Origin: Rhizophlyctis rosea
Lineage: Eukaryota; Chytridiomycota; Chytridiomycetes; Rhizophlyctidales; Rhizophlyctidaceae
Direction: 5' to 3'
Assembly (NCBI GenBank): GCA_027596075.1
Contig: JADGJC010000224.1
Coordinates: 1 to 64,000 of the forward strand
DNA: 64,000 bases
The position numbers were made by a program, and so were the translations under genes. The stretch's first letter is position 1. Each line of letters begins with the position of its first letter. The notes under the pieces were generated by a model, which was not told the origin of the DNA, searched no databases, and saw nothing but the letters and a program-made list of their open reading frames with translations. Of the stretch, positions 61,043 through 64,000 are shown in pieces.

Positions 61043-62209
61043 ATGAGCCTCACCTCCATGAATCTCACCGCTGCTGCTACAAATGCAACGAGGTACATTC
61101 CCCATGTGCATACACTTTCCACACCTCCATTGCTCAACCAAGTCTCCCACATCTTCACATCAGCGCTTACTACGAACCAAACGCCCTCGAACGTCAATGG
61201 CTATCCCTCTTCGAAGGCAAAGACTACGTGATCATCCGTCTGGCAATCGTCCTCTTCCTATGGCACGAATTCGTCTTCTTTGCCCGCTTCCTTCCATACT
61301 TTATCTGTGATTACATACCACAGTTGAGAAAGTACAAGATTCAAGATGTAAGTTGATGAATCGGGGATCGACCGCTTTTGTTGGCGCACGCTTGCTAATA
61401 CACGCTGGTATCGAACAGAACAAGGAAAACAACGCCGAGTTGTATTGGAAATGCATCAAGCATGTTCTCATCAGTCAATTAACCATCCAACTGCCCATGA
61501 TGATGCTCTTTCACCCTGCTGCAACGTTCCTAGGCATGAAGTTCCTTGTCGTCCCCTTCCCGTCATGGTCCGTACAATCAACCGCCCCATCATCACACGT
61601 GCAGCAACCACAACTAATCTCACACTACACAGGCAACGAATAACCCTCTCCTGCATCTTCTTCACCATCGCGGAAGACACATACCACTACTTTGCGCACC
61701 GTCTCCTTCACTACGGGTCACTATACAAGAAGTTCCATAAGTTGCATCATGAGTACTCTGCGCCCTTTGGGCTTGCCGCGGAATATGCCCATCCGTTTGA
61801 AGTCCTCTTTACGGGCATGGCCTTCTTTGTTGGACCTGCTATTTTGTTGCTGGCTGGGGCGGACATGCATGTTGTGACGATGGCTATATGGTTGGCGGTA
61901 AGGCTGGTGTTGGTTGTTGATACTCATTCTGGGTATGATTTTCCTTGGGTATGTGTACTTCCGTTCTCAGTTCTCAGGAGATGACCAATGACATTCAAGT
62001 GACTGACCGCCCGGGCTGCGATTTAGTCCCTCCGAAACTTCTTGCCCTTCTGGGGTGGGTCCGATTTCCATGACTACCATCACATGGCGTTTGTGGGGAA
62101 CTACTCGTCCACCTTCCGGTGGTGGGACTGGATTTGCGGTACGGATGCTGCGTACAATCAATGGAAGAAGAAGCAGGCTGCTGCGGTTAAGGGCAAGAAG
62201 CGTGCTTGA
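61043..62209 (+). CDS. ERG25: C-4 methylsterol oxidase
   Basis: Five exons (61043-61092, 61164-61347, 61419-61567, 61633-61948, 62027-62209) close to 293 residues, the usual size. ERG25 is a di-iron ER membrane oxygenase that oxidises the C-4 methyl groups of 4,4-dimethylzymosterol, downstream of ERG7. The histidine clusters of the fatty-acid hydroxylase family are present: HRLLH, HKLHH and FHDYHHMAF, plus FTIAEDTYHYFAH, APFGLAAEYAHPFE and the C-terminal GNYSSTFRWWDWICGTD. Hydrophobic helices: VIIRLAIVLFLWHEFVFFA, LTIQLPMMMLF, GMAFFVGPAILLLAG, VVTMAIWLAVRLVLVV. It ends KKKQAAAVKGKKRA, a Lys-rich ER-retrieval-like tail. Introns 71-84 bp; donor of intron 3 is GTCCGT. Confidence 0.96.
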
Positions 62210-63363
62210 GAGAGTGGTAGCTCGCTTTGGTAGTGTGTGTAAGGGCATACCCCATTCCCATCTGTATTTACTTTTGTTGATATGTTCTCTGTAATGGAAC
62301 TACTGCACTCATCTTACTTCCCAGTAACTCTTTACGCAACTCATCATTGTCTTTTTGCGTGGAGGAACTTTTTGAGGTCAAACTGTAAGTTGGGATGGAT
62401 GCATCTGTTTGTAAGCCAGATTGATCCGCGCGGGTCCAAAGTCAGAAGTAAAGTAAATCAATATATGTAACACGCGCGTCACGGACTGTCAAGAAAACTT
62501 TATTTCTTTCCTCCAGTGCCCGACCTCACACCATACGTCAGACAAAGAGCAATGAGAGAGGTTAAACCAATTGCTGGAGTAGCGCTCGGAAGAAATTCAT
62601 GAATTTGTAAGTCGACGATGATTCATTGGTTGGGTCTGTCACAACATGCAACATATCAAATGGTGGAATGCTTGCTTTCCCAATCAGGCAACAAAATGGA
62701 AGTAGAAGGGATCAAGGTTAGATCAGACGGTCGGTGCTCGCGCCCCTTTGCTCAATGCAACGATGAGCTCAGTATGTAACAGTCCTATGTAACAGGCCCA
62801 CAGCAACTCCGATGCAAGAAGAAGCTCGGACGGAATGGTCCGGGTCCATAGTGAAGGTCTTGAAGTCGGCGGAGAAAAGGGTCTTTGTGTTGTGGGTGCA
62901 ACGTCAGCTTTGCACCGCCACTCTACTGCATGATGTCCCGTGAACTTGGTAAAATGCACATGGCCCGATGCACACCGGAGGCGTCACCCAGCCACGAGGG
63001 GTCACAAATTTCAACACCCCCAACAGGGCACATTCAGGAATGCGCCCACTCAAACACCTTCTTGTGAGCCAGCACCCCTCTCTGCTCCAGTGCCTTCCTC
63101 CCCGTCATCTCCCGGTGTGTGCTGGAAAGTATTCGGTGTAAACGGCATTCGCACTGTCTGTCCTGTGGAGAGGGAAACGGTCATCGCGTGACACTCGGTA
63201 CACGCAACTACTCATATAGAGGAAAGAAGAGACACTCATAACACCCACCCCTCTCTGCTGCGTATCACTTGAAGCAAGGGTTCAACTGGGGCGACTTCAA
63301 TATAGACCTCTAATCATAGTCATAGTCATAGTCCTCTACCTTCCATAAACACGCACCCGAAAA
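62210..63363. other. Intergenic region, promoter of the copper radical oxidase
   Basis: 1,154 bp. No gene seen. Just before the last gene there is a 6-bp tandem repeat, (CATAGT)n, near 63316-63333. Confidence 0.5.
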
Positions 63364-64000
63364 ATGCGCTTCTTGTCTTCGGCTGCAGCTTTGGCTGCTG
63401 TCGCTTGGTCAGTTCTTAGTTCCATCCCCACCACCTCTGCGCAACAGGGTCAATGGAACGTCATTGGTGACTCTCACGTCGTGTGCATTCACACCGTTCA
63501 ACTGCCGAACGGGAAGTTGCTTTGCATTGAGCGTCCTCGTGAGCACCCGGTATGGACATGGTCGGCATTTCTCGTCATGATATTTGCCGCTCAGCTTACA
63601 ATTCCCCACATCAAAACAGTACTCCTTCAACCCCAACTCCAACGGCCGCACAGTCGCCGAGCTTGACCTTCAAGGCGAATCCGTCGAAGGCGGCGCAACC
63701 TACGTCGCCACAAACTATCACAACCAACCCCCCTCCGTCTACGCCAACGCCTTCTGCGGCGGCCACTCCATCCTCGGCAACGGCACCGTCATCGTCGTTG
63801 GCGGTGACCCCCGTGAGCTCGTCCAAGCCAGAAACGGAACAATCCTCATCAATGAAAACCTCTCTGCAACCGACTTGCTCAACGCCGACCACTTCTTGGT
63901 GAACGGCAGCTCTGGAATGCGGTTGTTTACCCCATGTGCGTTGGGGGATACGTCGTGCGATGTGGGGACTTGGTACAGGTTGCCGGATATGACGAGCAGG
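63364..64000 (+). CDS. Glyoxal/galactose-oxidase-type copper radical oxidase, N-terminal part
   Basis: The gene starts at ATG 63364 and runs past the window end. Exons 63364-63549 and 63620 onward. A signal peptide (AAALAAVAWSVLSSIPTTSA) is followed by QGQWNVIGDSHVVCIHTVQL and KLLCIERP, the entry to the seven-bladed beta-propeller of glyoxal oxidases. Next come SNGRTVAELDL, YHNQPPSVYANAFCGGHSIL with the Cys of the Tyr-Cys radical cofactor (FCGGHS), GNGTVIVVGGDP, and NGSSGMRLFTPC. These secreted enzymes oxidise aldehydes or sugars, producing hydrogen peroxide for plant-polymer breakdown. Exon 2 starts with C-ending codons as elsewhere. The copper ligands and radical Tyr lie beyond the window. 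Confidence 0.85.

Overview
The window looks like nuclear DNA of a zoosporic (flagellated, chytrid-type) fungus. Most genes carry several short GT-AG introns, typically 50-90 bp. Enzymes of ergosterol synthesis sit beside two proteins of the eukaryotic flagellum (a SAXO-type axonemal microtubule protein and a FAM227-family protein) and a Crinkler-like nuclease of the kind found in chytrids and oomycetes. Species cannot be named from sequence alone. I reconstructed exons by hand from splice signals and reading phase; where exon lengths are given, the phases close. All functions come from recognising families by eye, without database searches.

Layout. 1-4 kb: a tRNA-like element, an orphan Cys-rich protein, SRP14 (-) and a DUF98/chorismate-lyase-like gene (+). 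4-8 kb: a protein with a degenerate RNase H fold (-) and a tetraspanin (-). 8-12 kb: a Crinkler-like PD-(D/E)XK gene (-), head-to-head with OST5/TMEM258 (+), then a TMEM198-like membrane protein (-). 13-20 kb: SAXO (-), a papain-like protease fused to a bulb-type lectin domain (-), and a 7TM protein (-). 20-30 kb: a divergent PARG-like protein (-), a 905-residue coiled-coil protein (-) and a FAM227 protein (-). 30-38 kb: a DM9-repeat protein (+), a PIM-like kinase (-) and a GPI-anchored GH16 enzyme (+). 38-48 kb: phosphoketolase (+), an F-box protein (-), a MYND-finger protein (+) and an SH3 protein (-). 49-57 kb: DBP2/DDX5 helicase (+), a BABAM1/MERIT40-like protein (-) and INO1 (+). 57-64 kb: ERG7 (-) head-to-head with ERG25 (+), and the start of a glyoxal/galactose-oxidase-type copper radical oxidase (+) that runs off the end.

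There is no operon-like organisation. Several pairs are head-to-head with a shared upstream region: SRP14/DUF98, Crinkler-like/OST5, FAM227/DM9, F-box/MYND, SH3/DBP2, BABAM1-like/INO1 and ERG7/ERG25. Functional links: ERG7 and ERG25 are consecutive parts of sterol synthesis; INO1 and phosphoketolase are central metabolism; OST5 and SRP14 serve the secretory route used by the protease, GH16 and copper oxidase; SAXO and FAM227 point to the zoospore flagellum; the PARG-like and BABAM1-like proteins point to DNA-damage or ubiquitin signalling.

Most striking observations: (1) the 405-bp intron in the DBP2 gene carries a 13-bp long-range stem and four perfect local hairpins, unlike the short introns elsewhere; (2) within many exons, synonymous codons run from C-ending to G/T-ending and reset after each intron; (3) protease-lectin and DM9 architectures; (4) an intron flanked by an exact 13-bp direct repeat; (5) a tRNA-like element with a UUCG hairpin in place of its anticodon arm.
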